Source: Pseudomonadota bacterium
GTDB lineage: Bacteria; Desulfobacterota; DSM-4660; Desulfatiglandales; B25-G16
DNA length: 13,181 nt
NCBI GenBank assembly: GCA_015223015.1
Contig: JADFWK010000125.1
Location: 1 to 13,181, forward strand
Direction: 5' to 3'
Numbering within the stretch: the first letter of the stretch is position 1; the number at the start of each line of letters is the position of its first letter. The position numbers and the translations under genes were made by a program. The notes under the pieces were generated by a model. The model ran no database searches and had not been told where the DNA came from. It worked only from the letters and a program-made list of their open reading frames with translations. Shown here in pieces: positions 7,155 to 13,181 of this stretch.

Positions 7155-7926
7155 AGCTCCCCGCAGCAAGCTGCAGGGTATTCTGGCGAAGGCGAATAAA
7201 AAGGCGGAACGGTTGAACAAGATTATTGCCATGGCGGGCATTGCCTCAAGAAGGCGGGCCGATGAACTCATCTCTCAAGGCCTGGTAACGGTAAATGGGC
7301 ACAAGCAGACAGAACTTGGTGCAAGAGCGATTTGGGGTATAGACGCCATCGAGGTTGATGGCCATCCTATACCTGGCCCCCCACAAAAGATCTATTTGAT
7401 GCTCAACAAACCCTTCGGGTATGTAAGCACCCTGCGCGACCCTGAAGGCAGGCCTATCATCAGGGATCTAATCAAAGATATCAAAGAGAGGATCTATCCT
7501 GTAGGGCGCCTCGATTTTGACAGTCAGGGGCTGTTGATTCTTACCAATGACGGTGAACTCTCCTTTCGGCTCATGCACCCGAAATTCCGTATTCCCAGGA
7601 CCTATAAGGTGATTCTGGATCGTTCCCTATCAGATGCCTCAGTTCACCAATTAAAAAAGGGTATCCTTCTTGATGATGGGTTAACGAATCCGGCGCAGGT
7701 CAAAATAATAGAGAGGCACCAGGCAAGGAGCGTGGTGAGGATTACCATTTTTGAGGGCAGGTCAAGAGAGGTAAGAAGGATGTTTGAGACTGTGGGACAC
7801 AAAACGCTGAAACTCATCAGGACAGGTTACGGCACTCTCACCCTGGGCAGCCTCAAGGTCGGCAAATACCGGCACCTTAGAGGTGTGGAAGTAAAAGCCT
7901 TACATTCCTCTGTCGGACTCGATTAA
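7129..7926 (+). CDS. rluB: RluB/RsuA-family rRNA pseudouridine synthase
   Basis: This protein isomerises a specific uridine of rRNA to pseudouridine; RluB modifies U2605 of 23S rRNA in E. coli. An S4 RNA-binding domain is at about 27-75 (ERLNKIIAMAGIASRRRADELI), preceded by a basic tail. The catalytic domain has LMLNKPFGYVST (90-101), the catalytic Asp129 in PVGRLDFDSQGLLILTNDG (124-142), HPKFRIPRTYKV and EGRSREVRRMFE. RluB is favoured over the 16S enzyme RsuA and over RluE/RluF by overall likeness and by the link with scpAB, but the target base is not proven. The start is TTG at 7129 with a weak ggaaat-agaag upstream; GTG at 7135 is an alternative. The stop TAA (7924-7926) runs directly into the palindromic repeat that follows. 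Confidence 0.88.
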   Translation: MAVKRTSNKAPRSKLQGILAKANKKAERLNKIIAMAGIASRRRADELISQGLVTVNGHKQTELGARAIWGIDAIEVDGHPIPGPPQKIYLMLNKPFGYVSTLRDPEGRPIIRDLIKDIKERIYPVGRLDFDSQGLLILTNDGELSFRLMHPKFRIPRTYKVILDRSLSDASVHQLKKGILLDDGLTNPAQVKIIERHQARSVVRITIFEGRSREVRRMFETVGHKTLKLIRTGYGTLTLGSLKVGKYRHLRGVEVKALHSSVGLD

Positions 7927-7928
7927 TT

Positions 7929-8104
7929 TTGATGGAATAGTAAAAAGTCATTTTAACGCCTGGATACCCGCCTTCGCGGGTATGACGGCTATTGTGTCTG
8001 CTTGATATTTCCTTTATAGTCATTCCCGCGTAGAGCCTGCCCCCGCAAAGGCGTGGGGCGGGAATCCAGAAAAATCCGAAAATTCGACTTTACGAGAACA
8101 TCAA
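7929..8104. repeat. Second MITE-like element, at the 3' end of rluB
   Basis: The left end ttgatggaatagtaaaaagt (7929-7948) mirrors the right end cgactttacgagaacatcaa (8085-8104). These are the same terminal motifs as the element at 879-1072. The hexamer aatttt flanks both sides (7925-7930, 8103-8108). Inside are a perfect 8-bp hairpin ATACCCGC/GCGGGTAT (7964-7983) and a second stem attcccgc/gcgggaat (8022-8029, 8058-8065) enclosing a GC-rich stretch. It probably serves as the transcript end of the trpS-rluB operon or protects the mRNA 3' end, but no U-tract follows the stems. Confidence 0.7.
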
Positions 8105-8106
8105 TT

Positions 8107-8136
8107 TTGTTTGCAAATTGTTTGTGATTATAGTAT
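8107..8136 (+). promoter_or_regulatory. Possible promoter of tRNA-Val
   Basis: TTGTTT (8107-8112) and TAGTAT (8131-8136) are separated by 18 bases and lie 25-54 bases upstream of the tRNA. An overlapping TTGCAA (8111) has a poor 14-base spacing. The -35 box begins next to the right end of the palindromic element. Confidence 0.4.
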
Positions 8137-8160
8137 CGGTTTTCTTAGGGTAATAGAGTC

Positions 8161-8235
8161 GGGCGGTTAACTCAGCGGGAGAGTGCCATCCTCACACGGT
8201 GGAAGTCGTGGGTTCAAATCCCACACCGCCCACCA
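8161..8235 (+). tRNA. tRNA-Val (anticodon CAC)
   Basis: All four arms fold. The acceptor stem is GGGCGGT (8161-8167) with ACCGCCC (8225-8231), the discriminator is A8232, and CCA is encoded (8233-8235). The D stem is ACTC/GAGT. The anticodon stem is CCATC/GGTGG around the loop CTCACAC, which gives anticodon CAC reading GUG. The variable loop is 5 bases, and the T stem is GTGGG/CCCAC around TTCAAAT. The segment from TTC of the T loop to one base past CCA (8213-8236) is repeated perfectly 350 bases downstream, so this gene is the apparent target of the small element that follows. Confidence 0.96.
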
Positions 8236-8256
8236 TCCAATAAATGCAAACCCTGA

Positions 8257-8517
8257 GTGTATTCTGTGGTCATCTTATATGCGTTAAAGGGTAAGAGGAG
8301 CAAGCGGTATGTCGGTATTACCAATAACTTGTCCCGACGCCTTCTCGAACACCGCATGAAAGCAACAAAAGGGGGGCAATTACTAGGTGACTTTATTGTG
8401 CTCTGCACGGAGCAGTTTCCCGATTACAAGACAGCCAGAGAACGAGAGAAATTCCTGAAGTCCGGTCAGGGACGTAAATGGCTTGACGAACTTGAGTCTG
8501 GAACGCGGCCCGCCTGA
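8257..8517 (+). CDS. Small GIY-YIG domain protein carried by the tRNA-targeting element
   Basis: The 86-residue protein has the compact GIY-YIG fold: MYSVVILYAL (1-10), RYVGITNNLSRRLLEH (17-32, the YIG half with Arg27/Arg28 and His32) and AREREKFLKSGQGRKWLDEL (60-79, containing the metal-binding Glu). In the GIY half the usual catalytic Tyr (VYIL in relatives) is Val5, so catalysis is in doubt. The start is GTG at 8257; TGA lies directly before it in frame, and there is no clear ribosome binding site. The start could depend on a 16-codon upstream frame (ATG 8244 to TAA 8294) in another frame. The stop TGA sits in the loop of a CCCGCC/GGCGGG hairpin. It may act in mobility of its own element or be a passenger. 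Confidence 0.75.
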   Translation: MYSVVILYALKGKRSKRYVGITNNLSRRLLEHRMKATKGGQLLGDFIVLCTEQFPDYKTAREREKFLKSGQGRKWLDELESGTRPA

Positions 8518-8523
8518 GGCGGG
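8509..8523 (+). other. Hairpin with the GIY-YIG stop codon as its loop
   Basis: CCCGCC (8509-8514) and GGCGGG (8518-8523) pair perfectly, and the three loop bases TGA (8515-8517) are the stop codon. There is no T-tract, so it is not a standard terminator. It could pause ribosomes, protect the mRNA end or be a structural part of the element's right side. Confidence 0.6.
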
Positions 8524-8547
8524 TAAAGCAATCCCTCTCCGGGCTTG

Positions 8548-8562
8548 TGTGCCTTGGGCACA
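8548..8562 (+). other. Hairpin abutting the right repeat of the tRNA-targeting element
   Basis: TGTGCC (8548-8553), loop TTG, GGCACA (8557-8562) form a perfect 6-bp stem. The next base is the first base of the downstream 24-base tRNA repeat. Subterminal hairpins next to cleavage sites are known from IS200/IS605 elements; a similar role here is inference. Confidence 0.55.
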
Positions 8563-8594
8563 TTCAAATCCCACACCGCCCACCATGGAAAATT

Positions 8595-8633
8595 AGAGGG
8601 TTACCGGGATTGCCGGTAACCCTCTTTTGTTTC
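8595..8633 (+). terminator. Rho-independent terminator, probably originally of tRNA-Val
   Basis: A 13-bp perfect stem AGAGGGTTACCGG (8595-8607) with CCGGTAACCCTCT (8613-8625) around GATTG is followed by TTT, G, TTT. It lies nine bases after the orphan tRNA tail (ends 8586). Removal of the 350-base insertion would place it directly behind tRNA-Val. Confidence 0.85.
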
Positions 8634-8787
8634 TATTACCTGTACTACTACTGCACTATCTCCGGAATTGAACTGGTCGAAAGTTATCAGTTTCTTAGTA
8701 GAAGCCTTGAAAAAGAGCAGCGAGTAATTATTTTCTCCTGATAGACAATTATGCCGCGTTAACCGATCCAAAAAAAGGAGGAATACC
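8634..8787 (+). other. Leader region of the lipoprotein gene
   Basis: No gene is visible here. TTGAAA (8706-8711) followed by an AT-rich stretch around 8725-8735 could be a weak promoter. A strong ribosome binding site AAGGAGG (8775-8781) is six bases before the ATG at 8788. Confidence 0.35.
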
Positions 8788-9255
8788 ATGAACTGGAATA
8801 AAAGCATACATATGGCCATTATCGCTCTTGTATCAGTTTTTCTTATCTCTGGGTGTGCATCGCTCACTGACTACGGGAAAATCAGGCCTCAACCCTCTCG
8901 TGGAGAACGGATAACCATTGAGCAGCTAGAAGAAAACTGGCAAGACTACACTGTTTCCTATTATGGGTTGAAGGTTAGTAATCCTAAGGGAATCATGTTC
9001 GACCCCAAGAACAACGAAACAACCTTGGTGGGCGATACATGGATCAAGGTCGAGGATAAGAAAACGGTGTCCGAGATCATCGGCTGGATCAAGAACTACA
9101 CCGAATTCAACCCGCAAGTCTGGAAGATCTTGGGGCCAGATGACCGGCTCTACGGCTATCTGTTTTATCCTGGAGGTCAGGTAGTCATCAAGGTGGTTAA
9201 CGACACGACAATGTATGTGTATTCGCCAAGCTTTCCCGTTAGCCGTCATTACTAA
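8788..9255 (+). CDS. Small predicted lipoprotein of unknown function
   Basis: The 155-residue product has a type II signal peptide: Asn/Lys at the N-terminus, a hydrophobic stretch (9-20) and the lipobox LISGC with Cys23, so the mature protein would be lipid-anchored at the outer or inner membrane. The mature part (about 132 residues) is mixed alpha/beta by composition, with TVSYYGLKVSNPKGIMFDPKNN (54-75), a Trp-rich middle (TWIKV, IIGWIKN, VWKILGP) and DRLYGYLFYPGGQVVIKVVNDTTMYVY near the end. I do not recognise the family. It is a single gene with a strong ribosome binding site, convergent with the phosphatase gene downstream. Confidence 0.8.
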   Translation: MNWNKSIHMAIIALVSVFLISGCASLTDYGKIRPQPSRGERITIEQLEENWQDYTVSYYGLKVSNPKGIMFDPKNNETTLVGDTWIKVEDKKTVSEIIGWIKNYTEFNPQVWKILGPDDRLYGYLFYPGGQVVIKVVNDTTMYVYSPSFPVSRHY

Positions 9256-9375
9256 GAAAAGTAAGAACCGAGTCAGCACTGTAAAGGCTTGATAAGAGGA
9301 CTGAACCCAGTCTACATCATGAAGGCAGTGCTCCAACCACAATCCCAGCCACTACCATTTATTCCATCGTTATGA

Positions 9376-9398
9376 GGGGGGCTTGCCACAAGCCTCCC
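9376..9398 (+). terminator. Stem-loop between convergent genes
   Basis: GGGGGGCTTG (9376-9385) and CAAGCCTCCC (9389-9398) form a 10-bp stem, with one G-U wobble in plus-strand RNA, around a CCA loop. No U-tract follows, so termination would be weak or factor-aided. The minus-strand RNA would have a C-A mismatch instead, so it suits the lipoprotein transcript better. The rest of 9256-9482 shows no gene. Confidence 0.4.
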
Positions 9399-9482
9399 AT
9401 CCGACTGTGTCAAAGGCGACTGCCATATACCGCCTATTGTCCTCGGGCTAGGTTTTATCGACCAAAACCATTGTTAGTTGCG

Positions 9483-10913
9483 TTACAGTTCAACCTTGAC
9501 AACCACTAACGTGAAGTCATCTTCTATACTAAGTGGGTTTCTAAACTCTTCTGATTCCTTTATCACCGCGTCTAATATCTGCTTTGCGGGCTTGGTTGCA
9601 TGAGCGCGGATGATCTCTTTTAACCTGCTTTTCCCAAACATCTCGCCCTTCGGGTTGCGGGCCTCCCAAACGCCGTCGGTGGCGATTGCGATGATCTGGC
9701 CTGGGGTAATTTCTCGGTGGGATTCTCTATACTGGGAGTCTTCAAACACTCCCAATGGCAAGCCCCTGCCTCCAAGTTCCTCAAAGGTGTCGCTACTGGA
9801 ATCGTAGATAATACCCGGATCATGCCCGGCGTTGACCCAGCGGAGGGATTTGTTTTCGGTGTCAATCTCACCATAAAACAAAGTCATGAATCGGCCCGTT
9901 TCCTCCACATCATGGCTCAGCTGCCGGTTCACGGCTGAAACAATGCGCGCAATGCTGCCTGACATGGAAGAGCGCTGCCGAAGAGAGGCACGGGCAGTGG
10001 TCATGAGCAGGGCCGCGGGGATGCCGTGTTCTGAGACATCACCCACCAGGACGCCAATCTTTCTTCGCCCGTGTTTACCTCTGTACAGGAAATCGTAGTA
10101 GTCGCCCCCGGTCTCATCACAGTAAATGCTTTTTCCTGCAATATCCAATCCCTCGATTGTGGGATCACTTCTTGGCAAAAGACTCTGTTGGACCTCCATG
10201 GCCAAATCTAACGCGTGCTTAAGCCTCATTCGCTCTTCAAAATGCTCCAGCAGTTTCTCTTGATCTTTTTCTAAGGCCAACCGTTGTTCCTCAATAATCT
10301 TTTTTTGACCTAATGTCTTTTCCCATATAGATACAAGAATATTTCTGCGTTTTGTCCAGACGACTTCATATTGACAACACTCATCACCATTAAGTTCACA
10401 CAAGGTCTCTTTGGCCTCTGCAGCAGGTAAATTCAGCACACAGGGGGCTGCTGCTATTAGACCACGAGTCCATTCACAAATTTCTTTAATAGCCTTCACT
10501 TCCGTCATATGATAGGTGTTCAAAAGTGCTTTGTTCTTTGATCTTTCAACAATTTCCATTTTCATGTGCTTATTGAAATTTTCGATATACTTAGGTAAGC
10601 GATCATATATGGAACCCGGGTCTATGAAGGATCTAGCCATGGCATATAGGGCTCCAACCGTTCGGTGTTTTGCAGCCCAGATGCCCATCCTGTAAAATAA
10701 TTCAGGGCCTTCATGAAATTTTCCAGTTATGTTTATGGAAAATTTGTAAACCTGACCAGAAGGCATCCAGTTCTCGACATCACACATATACTCTTCATCG
10801 TAACCCAATCCATCATAAAGTCCCTCAGTATTCCAACCTTGGGCCTTTATATAATCTATCCAAGTATTAGTGCAAAGGCATTTTGTGAGTGGTTTGTATT
10901 TGTTTTCAGTCAT
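9483..10913 (-). CDS. SpoIIE/RsbU-type PP2C serine phosphatase with an N-terminal sensor-like region
   Basis: This Mn/Mg-dependent phosphatase would typically dephosphorylate an anti-sigma antagonist or similar signalling partner in the cytoplasm. Numbered from ATG 10913 (476 aa): an alpha-rich N-terminal region (about 1-187) ends in LCELNGDECCQYEVVW, which resembles the Cys-rich close of V4R/heme-NO-binding-like sensor domains, though I cannot name it. A coiled coil follows (about 205-245). The PP2C domain has QQSLLP (242-247), GGDYYDF (269-275), GDVSEHG (291-297), FMTLFYGEID (342-351), NAGHDPG (361-367), TDGVWEA (412-418) and EDDFTLVVVK (464-473); the metal Asps are present. The second motif has Glu where relatives have Gly (GDVSGHG). 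ATG 10982 would add 23 residues, but those bases are the out-of-frame tail of a histidine kinase remnant, so 10913 is preferred. Confidence 0.85.
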   Translation of the reverse strand: MTENKYKPLTKCLCTNTWIDYIKAQGWNTEGLYDGLGYDEEYMCDVENWMPSGQVYKFSINITGKFHEGPELFYRMGIWAAKHRTVGALYAMARSFIDPGSIYDRLPKYIENFNKHMKMEIVERSKNKALLNTYHMTEVKAIKEICEWTRGLIAAAPCVLNLPAAEAKETLCELNGDECCQYEVVWTKRRNILVSIWEKTLGQKKIIEEQRLALEKDQEKLLEHFEERMRLKHALDLAMEVQQSLLPRSDPTIEGLDIAGKSIYCDETGGDYYDFLYRGKHGRRKIGVLVGDVSEHGIPAALLMTTARASLRQRSSMSGSIARIVSAVNRQLSHDVEETGRFMTLFYGEIDTENKSLRWVNAGHDPGIIYDSSSDTFEELGGRGLPLGVFEDSQYRESHREITPGQIIAIATDGVWEARNPKGEMFGKSRLKEIIRAHATKPAKQILDAVIKESEEFRNPLSIEDDFTLVVVKVEL

Positions 10914-10914
10914 A

Positions 10915-11142
10915 TTAATTATCAGATTGGATAACTGGGTTTTTGAATACAGGTAATGAAATCGTAAGGGTTGTTCCTTCATTCACCCTCGATTCCACCT
11001 CTATTTGTCTACCATACAACAGAACTAACCTTTTCACGATTGCAGGACCAAGACCGGGCCCAGCCGTGGGCTTCGTTGAAAGCAAAGGTTTAAAAATCTC
11101 TGCCAGATGCTTTTCAAGTATTCCAGTGGCAGTATCTATTTT
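10915..11142 (-). pseudogene. Histidine kinase C-terminal remnant (HATPase domain fragment)
   Basis: A 75-codon open frame without a start codon, bounded upstream by TAA (11145-11143) and ended by TAA (10917-10915), encodes the last third of a histidine kinase ATPase domain. It shows DTATGI for the G1 box DTGxGI, EIFKPLLSTK for the F box, AGPGLGPAIVKRL for the G2 box GxGLGLAIxK, then YGRQIEVES and EGTTLTISLPV. The dimerisation domain and N box are missing, and key Gly/Leu residues of the G1 and G2 boxes are replaced. Its stop lies one base before the phosphatase ATG, so the intact kinase was probably co-transcribed with the phosphatase. Its broken end coincides with the 3' end of the MscS gene, which suggests a deletion that fused the two loci. 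Confidence 0.75.
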
Positions 11143-13181
11143 TTAGCATCCTCATCAGCCTGGCCGGCTGCGATAGCGGCAGCTGCTCCGGCCTCGATTG
11201 CTTTTTTTTCACTGATTCCGGGTTGTGATTTTTCCTTTTCCTGCCCGCCGCCGGAAGTCACCTGGTCTGTTTGCGGCGGGAGATAGACTGTGACGTCGCG
11301 ATGGGCAAACTCGATACCGTTTTCTTTAAAGGCTTCTTGAATGCGTTTGAATACCTCGCGTCGCACCCCAAACTGCTCGCCCGGGATGGTCTTAAACTTC
11401 ACCCGCATGATCATGGCAGAGTCTTCCAGTTGCCTCACCCCCTGCGATTTAATTGGGTCGAGGAGTACGCGTGCGATTTCCTCGTCTTTTTGAAGCTCTT
11501 TATTTATCGTTTTAACGATTTTTCTGACCTTGTCGATATTGGTGTCATAGCGCACACGGAACTCAAGTTTGGAAATGATATAGTCACGGCTGAAGTTTGT
11601 GACCGTACCCATATCGCCGAAGGGAATCGTGTCAACCATACCCTTCGGTTGGCGAAGCTTGACCGAGCGCAAAGAGATCTGTTCCACCGTGCCCTTGGTG
11701 CCGGCACTTTCAATATAGTCACCGACCCGGAAAGCATCGTCAATCAGGTAAAAAACACCCGAAAGAATGTCTCTTACCAGCGTCTGTGCGCCGAAGCCTA
11801 TGGCCAGCCCGATTACCCCTGCACCTGCAATCAGAGGACCGATCTCCAAACCGAGGGATGAAAGGATGATAAGGCTGGTGAGAAGAAACAGCACCGAAAG
11901 GATAAATTTCCGGAGGAGCACCAGCAATGTGCCAACCCGGGAACCGCCGCTCCCGCCTTCTTCCAGCTCTGCATCTCCATCAGGCATTTCCTCCCTGAGT
12001 CTTCTGTCAATGCGGGCTTTGGTATATTGCCAGGCAACAAAGCCGAGCAGCAGCAGCACCACGATTTTCAGGGCGGTTGCTGTAAAAAGCCTTCCGACGG
12101 GCAGGTCTATACCCCACAATCTGAGAATCACAAAGAACATTAGCGCCACCAAGAGAATACGAAGGACACGTTTCATCAACGGTAAATGTTGCTGTACGTA
12201 AGATTTTTTGTCCGCTTTCTGATTGTCCGGTTTATCTAACTGAGTGGCTTCGGGATCACTCATGGTTTCAGGGCTGTCGGTGCCCTGCGGGACAAAGCGC
12301 GAAGGGGATGTGCCGGATGCGATGTTCAGCAGGCGCCCTGCCCACTGGTCAAGACCGATGAAAAGCGGAACCACGAAAAGGCTGATAAGTAGCGAGACTA
12401 TCGCGCCTTTCCCTTCATCCAGTCCTCTGGTGAACCAAAAGACGCCCATGCCAATCACGTAAAGCACGGCAAAAAAGTGCCAGCTTTTGGCTATTCTGGC
12501 GCGCAGAGAGGTTTTGGCTTCATCCCCCGCAGGATCGCCCGACCAGATCGCCTGGGCCACTCTCCGCCGGCTGCGCCAGATCATCACCACCAGCAAAAGG
12601 GTGACGCTGAGACCCGACATACTGTACATCAGAGCAAAGAGTTCTTGGCTGATTCCGGCAGCCTGGAAAATATAGCTTAATGTGCCGATTACCAGCGCCG
12701 TTGCGCCGATTCCGATGAACCATCGATAAAGGAATTTTACATCTGTGTCTTGCAGGGGAAGTAAGCGCAATGTGGGAGCCGCAGGTGATAAAATAAGGTT
12801 AGCGGCCAAGATAAGAGATCTGAGGTAATAGCTGAAAAGAAGTGTGGAAGAGACGACTAAAAATCCGGGATCGCCCTCATCGTAGAAAAAGGCAAATAGC
12901 ACAAAGCTTGTCAGCATAAACGTGCCGAGGCCCAACAAATCCAAAAGGAGGCGCGAGACAACTCGCCCCAGGAATTGCAGACGTCCAAATAACGCCGTAT
13001 CCAATAGCTGACGCCGCAGGCCCTCTGTAGCTCGTCGGACCAGCCACTCCATAGCCAGTCCGCCGAAGATCAGCACGGCCACAATAAAAAGAGTCAGCAT
13101 AAGATGACCAAAGCCCTTGCCCTGATTTAAATTCGCCAATGCCGCTGTCCATTCACGGGAATCGAATGTGGATTCGGTAAA
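11136..13181 (-). CDS. Large MscS-family mechanosensitive ion channel, N-terminus beyond the window
   Basis: This inner-membrane channel would open on membrane tension during osmotic downshock. The frame is open through the window's right edge, so the gene is 5'-partial. The first in-window start-like codon (TTG 13139) is probably internal, since the 14 codons before it read as plausible protein (FTESTFDSREWTAA). Numbered from that TTG: about ten hydrophobic segments (10-30, 64-86, 93-117, 141-158, 168-187, 221-236, 245-263, 327-343, 354-370, 411-430) precede the pore helix LIAGAGVIGLAIGFGAQTLV (436-455) and DILSGVFYLIDDAFRVGDYI (457-476), then the beta domain with GTVEQISLRSVKLR and PFGDMGTVTNFSRD. 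A charged, Ala-rich tail (about 620-667) ends in EDAKK. A polar linker lies at 275-315. Confidence 0.9.
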   Translation of the reverse strand, partial: FTESTFDSREWTAALANLNQGKGFGHLMLTLFIVAVLIFGGLAMEWLVRRATEGLRRQLLDTALFGRLQFLGRVVSRLLLDLLGLGTFMLTSFVLFAFFYDEGDPGFLVVSSTLLFSYYLRSLILAANLILSPAAPTLRLLPLQDTDVKFLYRWFIGIGATALVIGTLSYIFQAAGISQELFALMYSMSGLSVTLLLVVMIWRSRRRVAQAIWSGDPAGDEAKTSLRARIAKSWHFFAVLYVIGMGVFWFTRGLDEGKGAIVSLLISLFVVPLFIGLDQWAGRLLNIASGTSPSRFVPQGTDSPETMSDPEATQLDKPDNQKADKKSYVQQHLPLMKRVLRILLVALMFFVILRLWGIDLPVGRLFTATALKIVVLLLLGFVAWQYTKARIDRRLREEMPDGDAELEEGGSGGSRVGTLLVLLRKFILSVLFLLTSLIILSSLGLEIGPLIAGAGVIGLAIGFGAQTLVRDILSGVFYLIDDAFRVGDYIESAGTKGTVEQISLRSVKLRQPKGMVDTIPFGDMGTVTNFSRDYIISKLEFRVRYDTNIDKVRKIVKTINKELQKDEEIARVLLDPIKSQGVRQLEDSAMIMRVKFKTIPGEQFGVRREVFKRIQEAFKENGIEFAHRDVTVYLPPQTDQVTSGGGQEKEKSQPGISEKKAIEAGAAAAIAAGQADEDAKK

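Larger units (their letters stand above)
8213..8586 (+). mobile_element. Minimal tRNA-targeting element flanked by a duplicated tRNA 3' end
   Basis: A 24-base perfect direct repeat (ttcaaatcccacaccgccca plus ccat) occurs at 8213-8236, inside tRNA-Val, and at 8563-8586, with a period of 350 bases. The upstream copy keeps the tRNA whole; the downstream copy is an orphan tRNA tail. This is the arrangement of attL and attR sites. Between them is only the GIY-YIG protein gene, with no tyrosine or serine integrase and no transposase. A 6-bp hairpin (8548-8562) abuts the right repeat. A strong terminator nine bases beyond the right repeat fits the original end of the tRNA transcript, now displaced by the insertion. 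The mechanism is inferred. Confidence 0.7.

Noticed and set aside
7964..7983. Rho-independent terminator after rluB
   Set aside because: The stem is perfect but no T-tract follows, and it lies inside a mobile-looking palindromic element, so it is kept as part of the repeat.
8563..8586. A second tRNA gene at the downstream repeat
   Set aside because: Only the T loop to CCA part is present; the upstream bases do not pair as T stem, anticodon or D arms.
10913..10982. Extra 23 N-terminal residues of the phosphatase
   Set aside because: These bases fit the kinase remnant in another frame, and the remnant's stop lies one base before the ATG at 10913.
11271..11861. Plus-strand 196-codon frame
   Set aside because: It is antisense to the conserved MscS beta domain and its residues show no domain; it is a shadow of the real gene.
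1..13181. CRISPR array
   Set aside because: No set of three or more regularly spaced 23-40 base repeats exists; the repeats seen are inverted, nested or just paired.

Overview
The window reads as chromosomal DNA of a mesophilic Gram-negative bacterium, most likely a Desulfobacterota (former Deltaproteobacteria) relative. The evidence is the trpS-scpA-scpB-rluB run, the DHH-CBS-nucleotidyltransferase fusion, a short unimodular QueF with a CPVSERHDQG active site, a lipobox lipoprotein, and many dispersed GTCATTC / 'actttttacga' intergenic repeats. There is no rRNA or other marker, so the assignment is inference.

Layout. 1-1112: queF (minus strand, queuosine pathway) with its promoter, then about 580 bases without a gene that hold a solo repeat end and a nearly full-length palindromic MITE-like element (879-1072). 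1113-4336: a two-gene plus-strand unit, a membrane-anchored SNase-type nuclease overlapping by 4 bases a large DHH/CBS/tRNA nucleotidyltransferase fusion. 4334-4727: a nested inverted-repeat element whose first three bases are the stop codon of that fusion gene. 4776-7926: trpS, scpA, scpB and rluB, all plus strand (Trp-tRNA charging, condensin accessory proteins, rRNA pseudouridine synthase). 7929-8104: a second palindromic element ending the rluB transcript. 8161-8235: tRNA-Val(CAC), followed by a 350-base insertion carrying one small GIY-YIG protein gene and flanked by a perfect 24-base duplication of the tRNA 3' end; the probable tRNA terminator lies just beyond it. 8788-9255: a small lipoprotein of unknown role. 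9483-13181: three minus-strand loci transcribed towards the lipoprotein: a large MscS-type channel (cut by the window's right edge), a decayed histidine kinase tail, and a SpoIIE-type PP2C phosphatase.

How the genes relate. The core genes serve translation and RNA maturation (QueF, the tRNA nucleotidyltransferase, TrpRS, RluB, tRNA-Val) and chromosome segregation (ScpA/ScpB). The phosphatase and the kinase remnant look like the survivors of a signalling operon.

The most noteworthy feature is the minimal tRNA-targeting element at 8213-8586. It has attachment-site-like duplicated ends, no recombinase other than the GIY-YIG protein, and hairpins at its right end. Second are the palindromic elements (879-1072, 7929-8104, 4334-4727), which sit at gene ends; two of them carry matching terminal inverted repeats and apparent target duplications.
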